Below, piece by piece: positions 45,327-54,085 of a DNA stretch of 64,000 nucleotides; position 1 is the stretch's first letter; each line of letters opens with the position of its first letter. The stretch spans positions 62,001 through 126,000 of the forward strand of contig WGMO01000008.1 in assembly GCA_016125075.1 (NCBI GenBank). The letters are read 5' to 3'. This DNA comes from Terrimonas sp. (GTDB taxonomy: Bacteria; Bacteroidota; Bacteroidia; Chitinophagales; Chitinophagaceae). A program made the translations under genes and the position numbers. The notes beneath the pieces were generated by a model, which saw only the letters and a program-made list of their open reading frames with translations, ran no database searches and was not told the origin of the DNA.

Positions 45327-46598
45327 ATGGAGACACAAACCTTCGGCATTTGTTTCCTGATCCGGAAATGCAAAGCCGACAAAAAAAGAGCAGACATCTA
45401 TGCCCGCATCACAGTGGATGGAGAAGAAAAGGAGTTCTCAACATAAGAACAAATTGAAACATCCAGTTGGAATCCCGACAAAGGAATCGTTAGGGGTAAC
45501 AGCATCGCTGTAAAATCCATCAACGATCATTTGGATAATATCCGGCATGCTGTCAAAGACAATTATCGTAAATTATTAGATGCCGGTGAATTGGTGACTG
45601 CTGAATCCGTAAGAAACGCCTACCTGGGCATCCAATCCCAATTGAAAGGTCATAAATTAAAAGAGCTATTGACTTATTATAAAAAAATATGGGAGCCGAA
45701 ATTGAAAAACGGCGGATTTAAAAACTATAAGACAACAATCAAATACATTGAACTGTTCCTGGAAAACAAATATGCATCGGGTGATGTGTACCTATCTCAG
45801 GTCAATGGACAATCCGCTACCGACTTTGAGCATTACATCAGGACAACACCTATTAAAGACCATGATCCCTGTAAAGGAAATGGTGTGGGTAAGCATATTC
45901 AACGGTTCAAAAGGATCCTAAACTGGGCCTCCGATGATTTAAAATGGATAAAGGAAAACCAGTGCGAGAATTATAGGTGTCCATTAAAGAAAAGCAAACG
46001 AAAGAAACTGGACATCCAGGAACTGGTGGCACTGGAAGCAAAGACTTTTGCTACTCCAATGTTACTTTACATTAAAGAGCTATTCCTATATAGTTGCTAT
46101 ACGGGCCTTGCTTTTGTGGATGCTATGATGCTTGCGGAATCTGATTTTGAATGGGAAATCGATGGTACTGTATGGTGCAAAATATATCGGACTAAATCTG
46201 ATGAATTTTGTGCGATTCCACTTTTGAAATCAGCAGCAACGATTTTGAACAAATACCGTAATGATGCAAAACTAGTCGGAAGGAAAACAATTTTTCCTCG
46301 TATCACGAATCAATACGTCAACGAATCATTGAAAATAATACAGGAAGCCTGCAATATCAGCACCTACCTCACTTTCCATGTGGCGCGGCATTCATTTGCT
46401 AAGACTGTTGCTCTGAAAAATGGTATTCCATTGGAAACCGTCCAGATGATGATGGGGCATACTAAAATCTCCACTACCCAAATTTACGCGGACGTGGATG
46501 AAGAAAAGATCATGCATGATATGACCGGGCTGGAAGATAAACTGAATCGGAAAAGAGCGATCATTCTGAAAGAAGAAAGTGAATATTCTGCCAATTGA
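45327..46598 (+). pseudogene. Tyrosine site-specific integrase with one in-frame TAA
   Basis: The frame from ATG 45327 to TGA 46596-46598 is 424 codons and is interrupted only by TAA at 45444-45446 (codon 40). The first 39 residues (GICFLIRKCKADKKRADIYARITVDGEEKEF) match the arm-type DNA-binding domain of Bacteroidota integrases, and the text after the stop (EQIETSSWNPDKGIVRG) continues it. The catalytic domain is intact: HVARHSFAKTV (H-x-x-R), MMGHTKISTTQIYADV (His and nucleophile Tyr). The box I arginine is replaced in YTGLAFVDAM, as in many related integrases. TAA probably arose from AAA (Lys). A start at TTG 45531 would give a protein without the arm domain. Confidence 0.8.
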
Positions 46599-46622
46599 AC
46601 GGAAACGCTTTTTGATTAATCG

Positions 46623-46659
46623 TGACAGGTTAAACCTTATTAACCTGTCAATTTTTTTA
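46623..46659 (+). terminator. Terminator of the integrase gene
   Basis: A perfect 11-bp stem (TGACAGGTTAA/TTAACCTGTCA) with a 6-nt loop is followed by ATTTTTTTA, 25 bp past the stop codon. Confidence 0.85.
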
Positions 46660-46955
46660 TAAAAAAGCCTTAATAATCAAAAACTAATAAGATTGGCAAC
46701 CCATGTTACACATTAGAAAATGCCATCCTGCCATTGTAGCGCCTTCTTCTTTTGGCTGGCTAACGGCGGAAATGGGCTGTGATATTGAACCAGGCTTTTC
46801 CAACAGGCTCCATACATGAATTCGTATGCCAAGTTGAAAATCGGAAACGACAAGTCGAGGGCATGGGAGGCATGTAACCAGATTTTTGATTTTTTATCAC
46901 ATTGCGATGAAAATCAACAAGTTTTAGTAGGATTTGATAGTTCTTGATATTCTTT
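46660..46955 (+). other. Non-coding stretch before tRNA-Ala
   Basis: About 300 bp with no supported gene; the longest frames are under 40 codons. AT-rich at its right end (TTTGATAGTTCTTGATATTC just before the tRNA). It may be remnant sequence between two nested elements. Confidence 0.4.
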
Positions 46956-47032
46956 GGGGGATTAGCTCAGTTGGCTAGAGCGCTAGCATGGCATGTTAGA
47001 GGTCATCGGTTCGACCCCGATATCCTCCACCA
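46956..47032 (+). tRNA. tRNA-Ala(GGC) with encoded CCA
   Basis: Acceptor GGGGGAT/ATCCTCC (one G-U pair), D arm TTAGCTCAGTTGGCTAGAGC, anticodon arm CTAGC-ATGGCAT-GTTAG with anticodon GGC, T arm TCGGTTCGACCCCGA. Discriminator A, then CCA at 47030-47032. Position 32 is A, which is uncommon. The two tRNAs upstream have no encoded CCA, so this one may have a different origin or may be a second integration target. Confidence 0.9.
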
Positions 47033-47200
47033 AATACAATATAAAGGCGGTTCAGTTTGGACTGCCTTTATTGTTTTAAGCCCTGACTCTACTGCCCAAT
47101 TTACTTCCTACTTCTTAGGGCTAATTCGTTAGCTGGATTGGGAATGTAGCAATGGCGTATTTGATTGTACATTTACCCTACAAGCCTAAATCCTGGATAA

Positions 47201-49117
47201 ATGTATTTGTCAAAAATTACTATTACCCATTTCCGGGGTATTGAACATCTGGAAGTGTGTTTTTCTCCAAAAATCAACATCATTATCGGTGAGAATGGAA
47301 GATGTAAGTCTGCCCTAATTGATGCTATACGTCTACTTTATAATCTTGGAGAACCGATTAAGGAGATAGCGGTTACAAAGGAGGATTTCTTTGAGCGCAT
47401 TACCGTCGCGGACGAGACCTTTTCAATATTTAAAGAAGAAGTAATCAAGATCAGCTATGAGTTCCGGGGATTGACTCCCGACCAAAAAGGAGCATTTTAT
47501 GAATACATGGTAGTTGATCCGGTAAATCCTGACAACGATTATGCAAAAATTAACTTGCAGTACAAGCAGGATAAAAGGTATCCCATTTTCTCCTACAACA
47601 CCGGCAACATTGATGGACAGAAAGCCGACACCAATACTTTTCGACTGTTCCAACACTATTACCTCAGTGCTTTGCGAGATAGTACCCGTGATTTGTTAAG
47701 TAACCGAAACAATATACTAGGCAAGGTCATTAAGAGGCTTGTTGATAGAAAGGACTCTGAAGAGGAAATCAAGGATATTATCAAAGAGGCTAACACAAAA
47801 CTACTGGCAAGAGAGGAAGTGACTTCGACCCGCCAAAGTATAAACGATAATCTTGATAATATTTATAAGAACGTCAATCAGAGTCAAATTGGGCTACAAA
47901 TTGAACAGTCGCGGATAGACTACATTGTGAATGCGATTAAACCCTACTTACCACATGATTGGAAGAATCACTCTACAGAAGGCTTTAACCTTTGGCAAAA
48001 CAGTCTTGGGTTCAATAATCTGATTTACATTGCAACTGTACTCGGCGATATTAAAGAAAGGGTCAAGGATGATGCTATCCCACATTTTTCGTTGCTGATC
48101 GAAGAGCCGGAAGCGCATATCCATCCTCAGCTACAGTTGAGCCTCTACAGTTTTTTAAAGGAAGCTAACAGTGCTGCCAACAGCCAACTTTTTATCACTA
48201 CCCACTCTCCGACACTTACCTCTAAGGTGCCTTTCGATAATTTGATATTGCTCGAAAAGAATGCGTATATCGTCAGTGAATCTTTTGTCGACCGGGCTAC
48301 TGAAAACATTATTCAAGATACTAAAAAGGCCGTGCCTTTGATCCAGGAAGCGATTGATCAAAAAAAAGATCAGTTGCAACGATACATTGATGTAACAAAA
48401 TCCCAGCTGTTTTTTGCAAGGAGTTGTCTATTTGTGGAAGGAATATCTGAGGAGCTTTTGATCACCGCATTTGCGCAAGTGGAAGGGTTTTCTTTGGAAG
48501 ATTATCGAATAGAACTGGTAAACGTAGACGGTGTTTCGTTTTATCCATTCCTTTTCCTTTTCAATAGTAACAATGACAAAAAGCGAATCCCTAAGAAAGT
48601 GGCGATCCTCACGGATGATGACCGATTCCCGGAGTCCAAGGAGAAAGAGTACAAATTGGAAAAGCTGGTAGAAAATAACTATCAACAGCTTCATATTTTG
48701 CACGGTCATCTAACCGGGGCGGCTGTAAGAAGCCGGGTTAACAATCTCAATTCGGTAAAAAACAATCAACCTCTTATTGATATTCACTTTTCCTATCAAA
48801 CTTTGGAATATGATCTTTGCAGAAGTAATGTAAGGGGTACAAAAACTGAATGCCAAAACAACTTTTTGTATAAATACATATCAGTGAAATGCCCTAAAGA
48901 AATAATCGAAGTCGCAGCATATTTGGATACGCTTGGTGAAAATCTAAGTGCTGATGAGCAGGATAAGCTGGCAATTCTCCTTTGGAAATCGCTCCCTGGT
49001 AAGGCTATTTTCTCACAAAACCTTGCACTCCATATTATCAATAACCTGGCCGAAGCAAGAGGATCATTTATAGTGCCTGCGTATATCAAAGGAGCCTTTA
49101 ATCATTTAAGAAACTGA
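47201..49117 (+). CDS. gajA: Gabija-type OLD family ATP-dependent nuclease (GajA-like)
   Basis: A 638-residue protein. Residues 1-350 are an SMC/OLD-like ATPase: FRGIEHLEV, a P-loop written GENGRCKS (residues 30-37, with Cys where Gly is standard), Walker B LLIEEPEAHIHPQ (298-310) and the H-loop FITTHSPTL (331-339). Residues ~405-560 form a TOPRIM nuclease domain with FVEGISEELL (E413, E417) and the acidic triad TDDD (472-474). The gene is 1 bp upstream of a UvrD-like helicase gene. An OLD nuclease followed by a UvrD helicase is the Gabija layout, in which the ATPase senses nucleotide depletion and the nuclease cuts DNA. The size is slightly above the usual 580. Confidence 0.85.
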   Translation: MYLSKITITHFRGIEHLEVCFSPKINIIIGENGRCKSALIDAIRLLYNLGEPIKEIAVTKEDFFERITVADETFSIFKEEVIKISYEFRGLTPDQKGAFYEYMVVDPVNPDNDYAKINLQYKQDKRYPIFSYNTGNIDGQKADTNTFRLFQHYYLSALRDSTRDLLSNRNNILGKVIKRLVDRKDSEEEIKDIIKEANTKLLAREEVTSTRQSINDNLDNIYKNVNQSQIGLQIEQSRIDYIVNAIKPYLPHDWKNHSTEGFNLWQNSLGFNNLIYIATVLGDIKERVKDDAIPHFSLLIEEPEAHIHPQLQLSLYSFLKEANSAANSQLFITTHSPTLTSKVPFDNLILLEKNAYIVSESFVDRATENIIQDTKKAVPLIQEAIDQKKDQLQRYIDVTKSQLFFARSCLFVEGISEELLITAFAQVEGFSLEDYRIELVNVDGVSFYPFLFLFNSNNDKKRIPKKVAILTDDDRFPESKEKEYKLEKLVENNYQQLHILHGHLTGAAVRSRVNNLNSVKNNQPLIDIHFSYQTLEYDLCRSNVRGTKTECQNNFLYKYISVKCPKEIIEVAAYLDTLGENLSADEQDKLAILLWKSLPGKAIFSQNLALHIINNLAEARGSFIVPAYIKGAFNHLRN

Positions 49118-49118
49118 T

Positions 49119-50927
49119 ATGGAGTTTCAAATAACCGCTCAACGACAGGCATATTTAGCGGCAAGAGGCAGGATTATTCTCAATGCCTGCCCCGGCAGCG
49201 GAAAAACGACCTGTATTGTACATAAGCTTGCATCGCTTCAAACAGAATGCCTTCAGTTATATGGTAGACATGCCGGTATAGCCTGTTTGTCTTTTACTAA
49301 TGTAGCGAAACATGAAATTATCAGCAAGTATAAGAAGTTGTATGGACTGGATTTAGACTACCCTCATTTGGTCTCTACTATTGACAGTTTTTTTAACCAA
49401 TACATCACTTTGCCTTTCTATAATCTACTGAACAAAGATTTTAAACGTCCAAAGATTGTAGACGAAAACTCTGTTATTGACAATGCTTTTAAGATATATT
49501 ATCGAAAAAATGGCGTATTGAATGAAGGAATTAGTTATCCGTTGAATACATTTAAGAACAGGCAAGGGCGAGCTCTTTACAGATCATACCCGCCAAGTAC
49601 GATTTGGGTGGATGTAAATGGCAAATTTAGTTTTGAAGGAAAGACCCCTGATTCGGCGACTGTTGATCCTACAGTATTTCAAGAATATGGTAGTGCGGTG
49701 TTGACAGCTAAAATGAGAAAGGGGTTGATCACCAGTCTTGATTCCGCCTTCATTGCTTTGCATCTCATCAATAAGCACGAGCGTATAGGTCAGTGGTTGG
49801 CGAAACGGTTCCCGTATCTGATTGTTGACGAGGCCCAGGACAATTCCGAAATACAGCATGCCATTTTTGACAAACTAATCTCATTGGGTCTTACAAATAT
49901 TGAGATGATCGGAGATCCTTATCAAAGTCTTTACGAATGGCGGGACGCGAAGCCTCAATTATTCCTGCAAAAATATTTAGATGCTACGTGGACTGGCTTG
50001 CCGCTAAGCCAGAACCGCCGCTCAGTGCAAAGAATTATTGATTGCTTCAGCATTGTAAGACACCCCAACGATGAGGCAATTACTACTATAGATGTGCATG
50101 ATTTGGGAATACCTGTTTTTGTATATAAGTACGATTCCTCTAATCCAGCGTTGATAGTTCGCCGTTTTGAAGAAAAATGTGTCGAGCATAATTTTACCAA
50201 AAATCATATTGTAGTTAGAGGACATGGTCTTAGAAATAAAATGCTCGGTAATACATCTGATGTGAACCCCTGGAAAACCATGTATCCTTCCCGGTTGTTA
50301 AGAATCCGGCATCATTTTGAATCTAACGAGGTAAAAGATGCCGTGAATGAATTGCGAAGGTTTGTTATTGAACTGCAAAACCCTCTGCTTGACTATAGTG
50401 CTTTGCAAGATATGTACAAAAATCTCAAGGATGACTATACGTTTAACGGCCGGCTTTATGCCTTTCTTTATACAATTCCGGGGACAGCGCTTTCGTTTGA
50501 ACAATGGACGGCTGATGCGATTACAGCGTTGCAGACTTTTTTCGGTATTGATGCAACTACGACATTTTTATTTAAGCGACAGATCGTGGGACATACAATG
50601 GCTCTTTTGAAGCAACAAAGTGTTAATATCTTCTTTAATAAATCAGCCAGCAACCAGTATAATATCCCAATCACTACAATTCACCAGGTAAAGGGTGCAA
50701 CACTTGATGCGATATTGTATTTTTTTGATGAGGATAGTACAGGGCAAAGCGTGTCATTTAAAGATTTTAAGCAATCTGCAGGATTTCCGACCGAGAAACA
50801 GCGCATGATTTATGTTGCTTGTTCTCGACCTAAACAGTTGCTTGCCTTAGCTTTCCCTGAAAAAGTTAGCGATGAAGATATTCAGAAGAAATTCGGGAAA
50901 GATGTCAGAATTGAAAAGCTAAAGTAG
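49119..50927 (+). CDS. gajB: Gabija-type UvrD/Rep-like helicase (GajB-like)
   Basis: A 602-residue superfamily 1 helicase. The motifs are complete: Walker A ACPGSGKTT (residues 23-31), Ia CLSFTNVAKHEI, II LIVDEAQDNS, III MIGDPYQSLYEWRDA, IV LSQNRRS, V ITTIHQVKGATLDA and VI RMIYVACSRPKQL. The sequence follows the gajA-like gene after 1 bp, so the two are translated together. It lacks the extra nuclease domain of AddAB-type proteins. It is longer than the usual GajB (~490), mostly in the 2B-like central region. Confidence 0.85.
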   Translation: MEFQITAQRQAYLAARGRIILNACPGSGKTTCIVHKLASLQTECLQLYGRHAGIACLSFTNVAKHEIISKYKKLYGLDLDYPHLVSTIDSFFNQYITLPFYNLLNKDFKRPKIVDENSVIDNAFKIYYRKNGVLNEGISYPLNTFKNRQGRALYRSYPPSTIWVDVNGKFSFEGKTPDSATVDPTVFQEYGSAVLTAKMRKGLITSLDSAFIALHLINKHERIGQWLAKRFPYLIVDEAQDNSEIQHAIFDKLISLGLTNIEMIGDPYQSLYEWRDAKPQLFLQKYLDATWTGLPLSQNRRSVQRIIDCFSIVRHPNDEAITTIDVHDLGIPVFVYKYDSSNPALIVRRFEEKCVEHNFTKNHIVVRGHGLRNKMLGNTSDVNPWKTMYPSRLLRIRHHFESNEVKDAVNELRRFVIELQNPLLDYSALQDMYKNLKDDYTFNGRLYAFLYTIPGTALSFEQWTADAITALQTFFGIDATTTFLFKRQIVGHTMALLKQQSVNIFFNKSASNQYNIPITTIHQVKGATLDAILYFFDEDSTGQSVSFKDFKQSAGFPTEKQRMIYVACSRPKQLLALAFPEKVSDEDIQKKFGKDVRIEKLK

Positions 50928-51157
50928 ATGATTTAATTTGAATATTACAAGTGAGTAGTTTTTTGCATTTGACTGTTTTGCAATTCTATCAAGGAGAAGG
51001 TCTTTAAACGAATTAGTTTCTGCCTGCAATAATTCATGATTATTGGTTATTTCACAGTGAACTGTCTTTCCTATAAAAAAATCTTGAAAAAATCCAGGTT
51101 GACAGAATTCTATGAAAAACTGAAATCGTTAAAGGATGGAGATCATCGGAAATTATA
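50928..51157 (+). other. Flank between Gabija and the IS, possible gene fragment
   Basis: 230 bp without a confident gene. The plus-strand frame at 51036 reads LKKSRLTEFYEKLKSLKDGDHRKLYQ before it enters the IS, which looks coding in composition. It may be the start of a gene cut by the insertion, but no family can be named and its reading frame has no continuation across the other IS end. Confidence 0.35.
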
Positions 51158-51202
51158 CCAATTAGACTTTTATACTGCACCTAATTGTTGTATCTTGCCA
51201 TC

Positions 51203-51709
51203 ATGTTACAACCATTATCATTTCCGATCAAAGAAAACATAACTGAGTTGCGTAAACTGCAAAAGCAATTCCCCCGTAAATACAAAGCTATTCAGATGTT
51301 GATTGTAATAAAGCAAAAAGGTGCTTTAAGTAAAGATGTGTTAGCTGTTATGGTGGGAGCCAGTGACAGATCTATTCAAACATGGCGTAGTAATTATGTA
51401 ACCGCAGGCATGGATCAAATGCTCAAAGACAGCCGTGGCGGTAAAAAAGTCTCTAAAATTACAGCCGTTGCCCATCAGCAATTATCTAAACGGCTTACTA
51501 ATCCCCAACAAGGTTTCAGAAGTTTTATAGAGATTCAGCAATGGCTGCTAAATGGGTTTAGCATTGATATGGGGTACCATGCTGTCAATAAGTATGTCAA
51601 ACGAAAATTTGGTGCACGGCTCAAAGTAAGCCGTAAAAGCCATGTGCAAAAATCCCCTGCTGACGAAGCGGTTTTTAAAAAACCTGTTCGCAAAACTGGA
51701 GTCACTTAA
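51203..51709 (+). CDS. IS630 transposase, N-terminal HTH part
   Basis: 168 residues from MLQPLSFPIKENITELRKL. It has the two helix-turn-helix regions that bind the inverted repeats (IKQKGALSKDVLAVMVGASDRSIQTWRSNY and IQQWLLNGFSIDMGYHAVNKYVKRKFG). It overlaps the DDE part in another frame at a T5A6 run (51672-51682). The frame change needed is +1 (or -2), not the -1 of ordinary programmed slippage. Confidence 0.82.
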   Translation: MLQPLSFPIKENITELRKLQKQFPRKYKAIQMLIVIKQKGALSKDVLAVMVGASDRSIQTWRSNYVTAGMDQMLKDSRGGKKVSKITAVAHQQLSKRLTNPQQGFRSFIEIQQWLLNGFSIDMGYHAVNKYVKRKFGARLKVSRKSHVQKSPADEAVFKKPVRKTGVT

Positions 51710-52265
51710 AGTAAAATCTGAAGTGAGTGGTTGCACAAGTATCAATCTGTATTTTCAAGATGAAAGCCGCTTTGGTTTACTCACTGTTTTACGCAGAATG
51801 ATTACAGCAAAAGGTATTAAGCCAACAGCTCCTTTTGTGCACCGCTTCGATAACCTGTATTTGTTCGGCGCTTTTTCACCCATCACCGGAGCCAGTTGTT
51901 TACTGGAGATGCCACACTGTAACAGTCATACGTTTCAAGTATTCCTGAATCATCTATCCAATCAAAATCCCGCTGAGTTTAAAATATTGATATTGGATAA
52001 TGGGGCATTCCATCATGCCCGCCGCTTACGAATACCGGACAACATCGCACTGATTTTTCTTCCGCCTTATAGTCCTGAATTAAATCCGGCAGAAAAAATG
52101 TGGCGCTATTTTAAAGACAGGGTAAGTATGATCGCTTATAACTCTTTAGAAATATTACAAAACAAGTTATCTGAAATTACAAACCTTATCACCCCTGATC
52201 TCATAAAATCAATTTGTGGCAACCAATTTTATAAAGATACATTTAGGAGTAGTTTTAATGTCTAA
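51642..52265 (+). CDS. IS630 transposase, DDE catalytic part
   Basis: 207 residues with the three acidic residues of the IS630/Tc1 catalytic core: FQDESRFGL (D), LILDNGAFHHA (D) and LPPYSPELNPAEKMW (E). The first ~15 residues before KLESLKVKSE are probably out of phase with the real product, which should be fused to the HTH part through a frameshift near 51680. A 1-base deletion in the A run would restore one continuous protein. Confidence 0.82.
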   Translation: MCKNPLLTKRFLKNLFAKLESLKVKSEVSGCTSINLYFQDESRFGLLTVLRRMITAKGIKPTAPFVHRFDNLYLFGAFSPITGASCLLEMPHCNSHTFQVFLNHLSNQNPAEFKILILDNGAFHHARRLRIPDNIALIFLPPYSPELNPAEKMWRYFKDRVSMIAYNSLEILQNKLSEITNLITPDLIKSICGNQFYKDTFRSSFNV

Positions 52266-52271
52266 TTGGTA

Positions 52272-53414
52272 TTATATTTTTTGGTCACCTTTTTTGGTCA
52301 TGATTTCCTGATACTCCGTGCTTGCCATGAACGCTTTCAGGTTGGTAACCGTTTTTCGTAGCAGTTTTTCATAATACTCGAATAGCAGATCTATGGTAGA
52401 CTGGAATGGTTGGAGCCACGGTTGCTCTGCTTCATCCACAAAATTGGTAAGGAATTGCCGGTAATACGATAACCGTTGCAAGGCCGGAGGATGGCTATCC
52501 TGCTTGGCAAACTCCGGCCTTAACTGTTCCTGCAGATGCAGAAAATGAAAAAAGATCTCAGGTCCGATCAAAGTTAGCCACTGACCATTTTCACGGAACA
52601 GTTTTTCAACCTGGTTTAATCCATGGAGGTCTGCCATGTGTTCTTCGTGCCACTCCGTTCTTGTATCGCCCCTGAACGCTGGCTTTTCACTCGTCTCTTC
52701 TAAATCGCCATGCCAGTAATGTCCCATTTCATGGGAAAAAATAAATAGTTCGATGCTCTCCACTAAATAGGCAGTAATATATTCTTGCAGTTCGCTGTCA
52801 ATAAAATACTGCGGACTATTACCGGGTTTGTGAAAGACGCAACAGTACAACCCCATCACTATTCTATCAGCGGTTTTTTTATCTGCCACCAGACGGGCAT
52901 ATAATTCCTTTTTGTCAATAGGAAGAAATAAATGCGGAGGCTGCTCCGTAAAGGGCAGTGATTGTGCAATGATTTTGCAAAGGAGCAGACAGGCCAGAAA
53001 CAGTTCCCCGTCAAAAAGAATGAAGCTCGCTTTTAGGTCAGGCTTTGCAATAATTTCTGCCTTGATTTCCCCGGAGAAGATTGTGCCCAGGTAAATGTGT
53101 TCGGGTGGTGATTGACCGGTATTGAGCTCATAATATTTGGCGGCAATGGTTTTTAGAATCTCATAGTTGAAAGCAGATTCATATTCGGTATGCAGCACAG
53201 TAGAAGTAAAGGCTGCATTCTTCATTTCAATTTCTATATCCAGTTTTTCCTCTTCAGTAAGATCGGTTTTCGATTCCAGATAAGCATCGACAGCAGAACA
53301 AAACTTTTCCGATTCGTTGCCGGTAAATTTCGATTGGTATTTATCACCAAAGCGTTTCTTTACATAATGCAACTGGTAACCCTTCAACCAGTCTATCGCG
53401 TCTTCTTTATTCAT
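52272..53414 (-). CDS. Predicted HExxH zinc metallopeptidase in defence locus
   Basis: A 380-residue protein of unknown family. It has a zinc-protease motif FSHEMGHYWHG (HEMGH, residues 228-232) and a possible third ligand in EEHMADLHG (E258, D262), the pattern of gluzincins. No signal peptide or long membrane segment is seen except a hydrophobic patch ACLLLCKIIA (141-150), so it is probably cytoplasmic. Its ATG overlaps the AbiV-like stop codon (ATGA, 53411-53414), so the two are translationally coupled. The IS630 element begins directly after the stop codon without harming it. Confidence 0.7.
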   Translation of the reverse strand: MNKEDAIDWLKGYQLHYVKKRFGDKYQSKFTGNESEKFCSAVDAYLESKTDLTEEEKLDIEIEMKNAAFTSTVLHTEYESAFNYEILKTIAAKYYELNTGQSPPEHIYLGTIFSGEIKAEIIAKPDLKASFILFDGELFLACLLLCKIIAQSLPFTEQPPHLFLPIDKKELYARLVADKKTADRIVMGLYCCVFHKPGNSPQYFIDSELQEYITAYLVESIELFIFSHEMGHYWHGDLEETSEKPAFRGDTRTEWHEEHMADLHGLNQVEKLFRENGQWLTLIGPEIFFHFLHLQEQLRPEFAKQDSHPPALQRLSYYRQFLTNFVDEAEQPWLQPFQSTIDLLFEYYEKLLRKTVTNLKAFMASTEYQEIMTKKGDQKI

Positions 53415-54070
53415 TTTCGTTTGATTGTTTCTGCAATAAGTGTAGGAAAATCAGCGTCATTAAAATTTTGCCTTAGTTCTTTTAATTGCCTGGGGGACAT
53501 CCGGGCAATGTCTTCTGCAAATTGCAATACTTCTTTATACACAGGTGTTGTTCTGCGCATTGCTTCCTCGTATTCCTCCCGCGTAAGGTTTGTTGGTTGC
53601 AGGATACCATTTTTATAATCTGTATATAGACCTCGTTGTTTTAATTGATCGGCTTTCTGCCACCATTCATAATTTCCTACAGCGGGTAGTATGGTGATTA
53701 CTGCTTTTAACAGGTTTGCCAAAATGTTTTTCCGGGAGTGGTTATTTTTAATATCATAAATGTACCGGATAACCATCCAGATAGAAAACGTATCCCGAAT
53801 AATGTTGTGTCGCGGCAGGTGATACTTAAAGATTCCCTGCACTTCTTTTATTTTTCGTAAATCAAAATCATGACCTTCCAGTAACAGACAGAGTCCTTTG
53901 ATGGCTTCTTCCGTTCCAAGTATCAGATGACTAATTGCTTTGCCGAAATAGTTGTTTTCAGCCAACAGCTCAGCTGTTGTGAAAAATTCTGCTCCGTTAT
54001 TCATCACTGACTGATAAACATTTAGGCATTCGGCAGAGGTAAGATCTAAAAAGCCACGATTTGTACTCAT
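53411..54070 (-). CDS. AbiV-like HEPN domain protein
   Basis: A 219-residue all-helical protein. Residues 30-65 (FTTAELLAENNYFGKAISHLILGTEEAIKGLCLLL) match the start of the AbiV abortive-infection family: a helix, the A-x-S-x-L-x-L-x-x-E-E-x-x-K pattern (E54, E55, K58), and a following basic His/Arg segment FKYHLPRHNIIRD (81-93) where the HEPN RNase site would lie. AbiV proteins block phage translation or cut RNA. It lies 15 bp after the HNH gene and overlaps the metallopeptidase gene by 4 bp. A search is needed to separate AbiV from other HEPN groups. Confidence 0.65.
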   Translation of the reverse strand: MSTNRGFLDLTSAECLNVYQSVMNNGAEFFTTAELLAENNYFGKAISHLILGTEEAIKGLCLLLEGHDFDLRKIKEVQGIFKYHLPRHNIIRDTFSIWMVIRYIYDIKNNHSRKNILANLLKAVITILPAVGNYEWWQKADQLKQRGLYTDYKNGILQPTNLTREEYEEAMRRTTPVYKEVLQFAEDIARMSPRQLKELRQNFNDADFPTLIAETIKRK

Positions 54071-54085
54071 AAGTTCCTTGTTCTT

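Larger units (their letters stand above)
51158..52269 (+). mobile_element. IS630-family insertion sequence
   Basis: The element is about 1.1 kb and is flanked by TA dinucleotides (51156-51157 and 52270-52271), the target duplication of this family. Terminal inverted repeats share ATACCAATTAGAC at the outer end (51155-51167 on the left; the complement at 52260-52272). It carries an HTH ORF and a DDE ORF in two frames. The right end stops directly at the stop codon of the metallopeptidase gene, which is not damaged. Confidence 0.88.

Noticed and set aside
46080-46130. Missing box I arginine in the integrase (YTGLAF)
   Set aside because: Not counted as damage: many Bacteroidota integrases and IntDOT-type enzymes lack the box I Arg and are active.
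46680-46800. Pirin-like short frame (MLHIRKCHPAIVAPSS...)
   Set aside because: The first residues resemble a pirin start, but the frame ends after 37 codons and the rest does not match the family.
51036-51242. Small plus-strand gene at the left IS flank
   Set aside because: It runs into the IS and has no continuation on the other side; kept only as a possible fragment.
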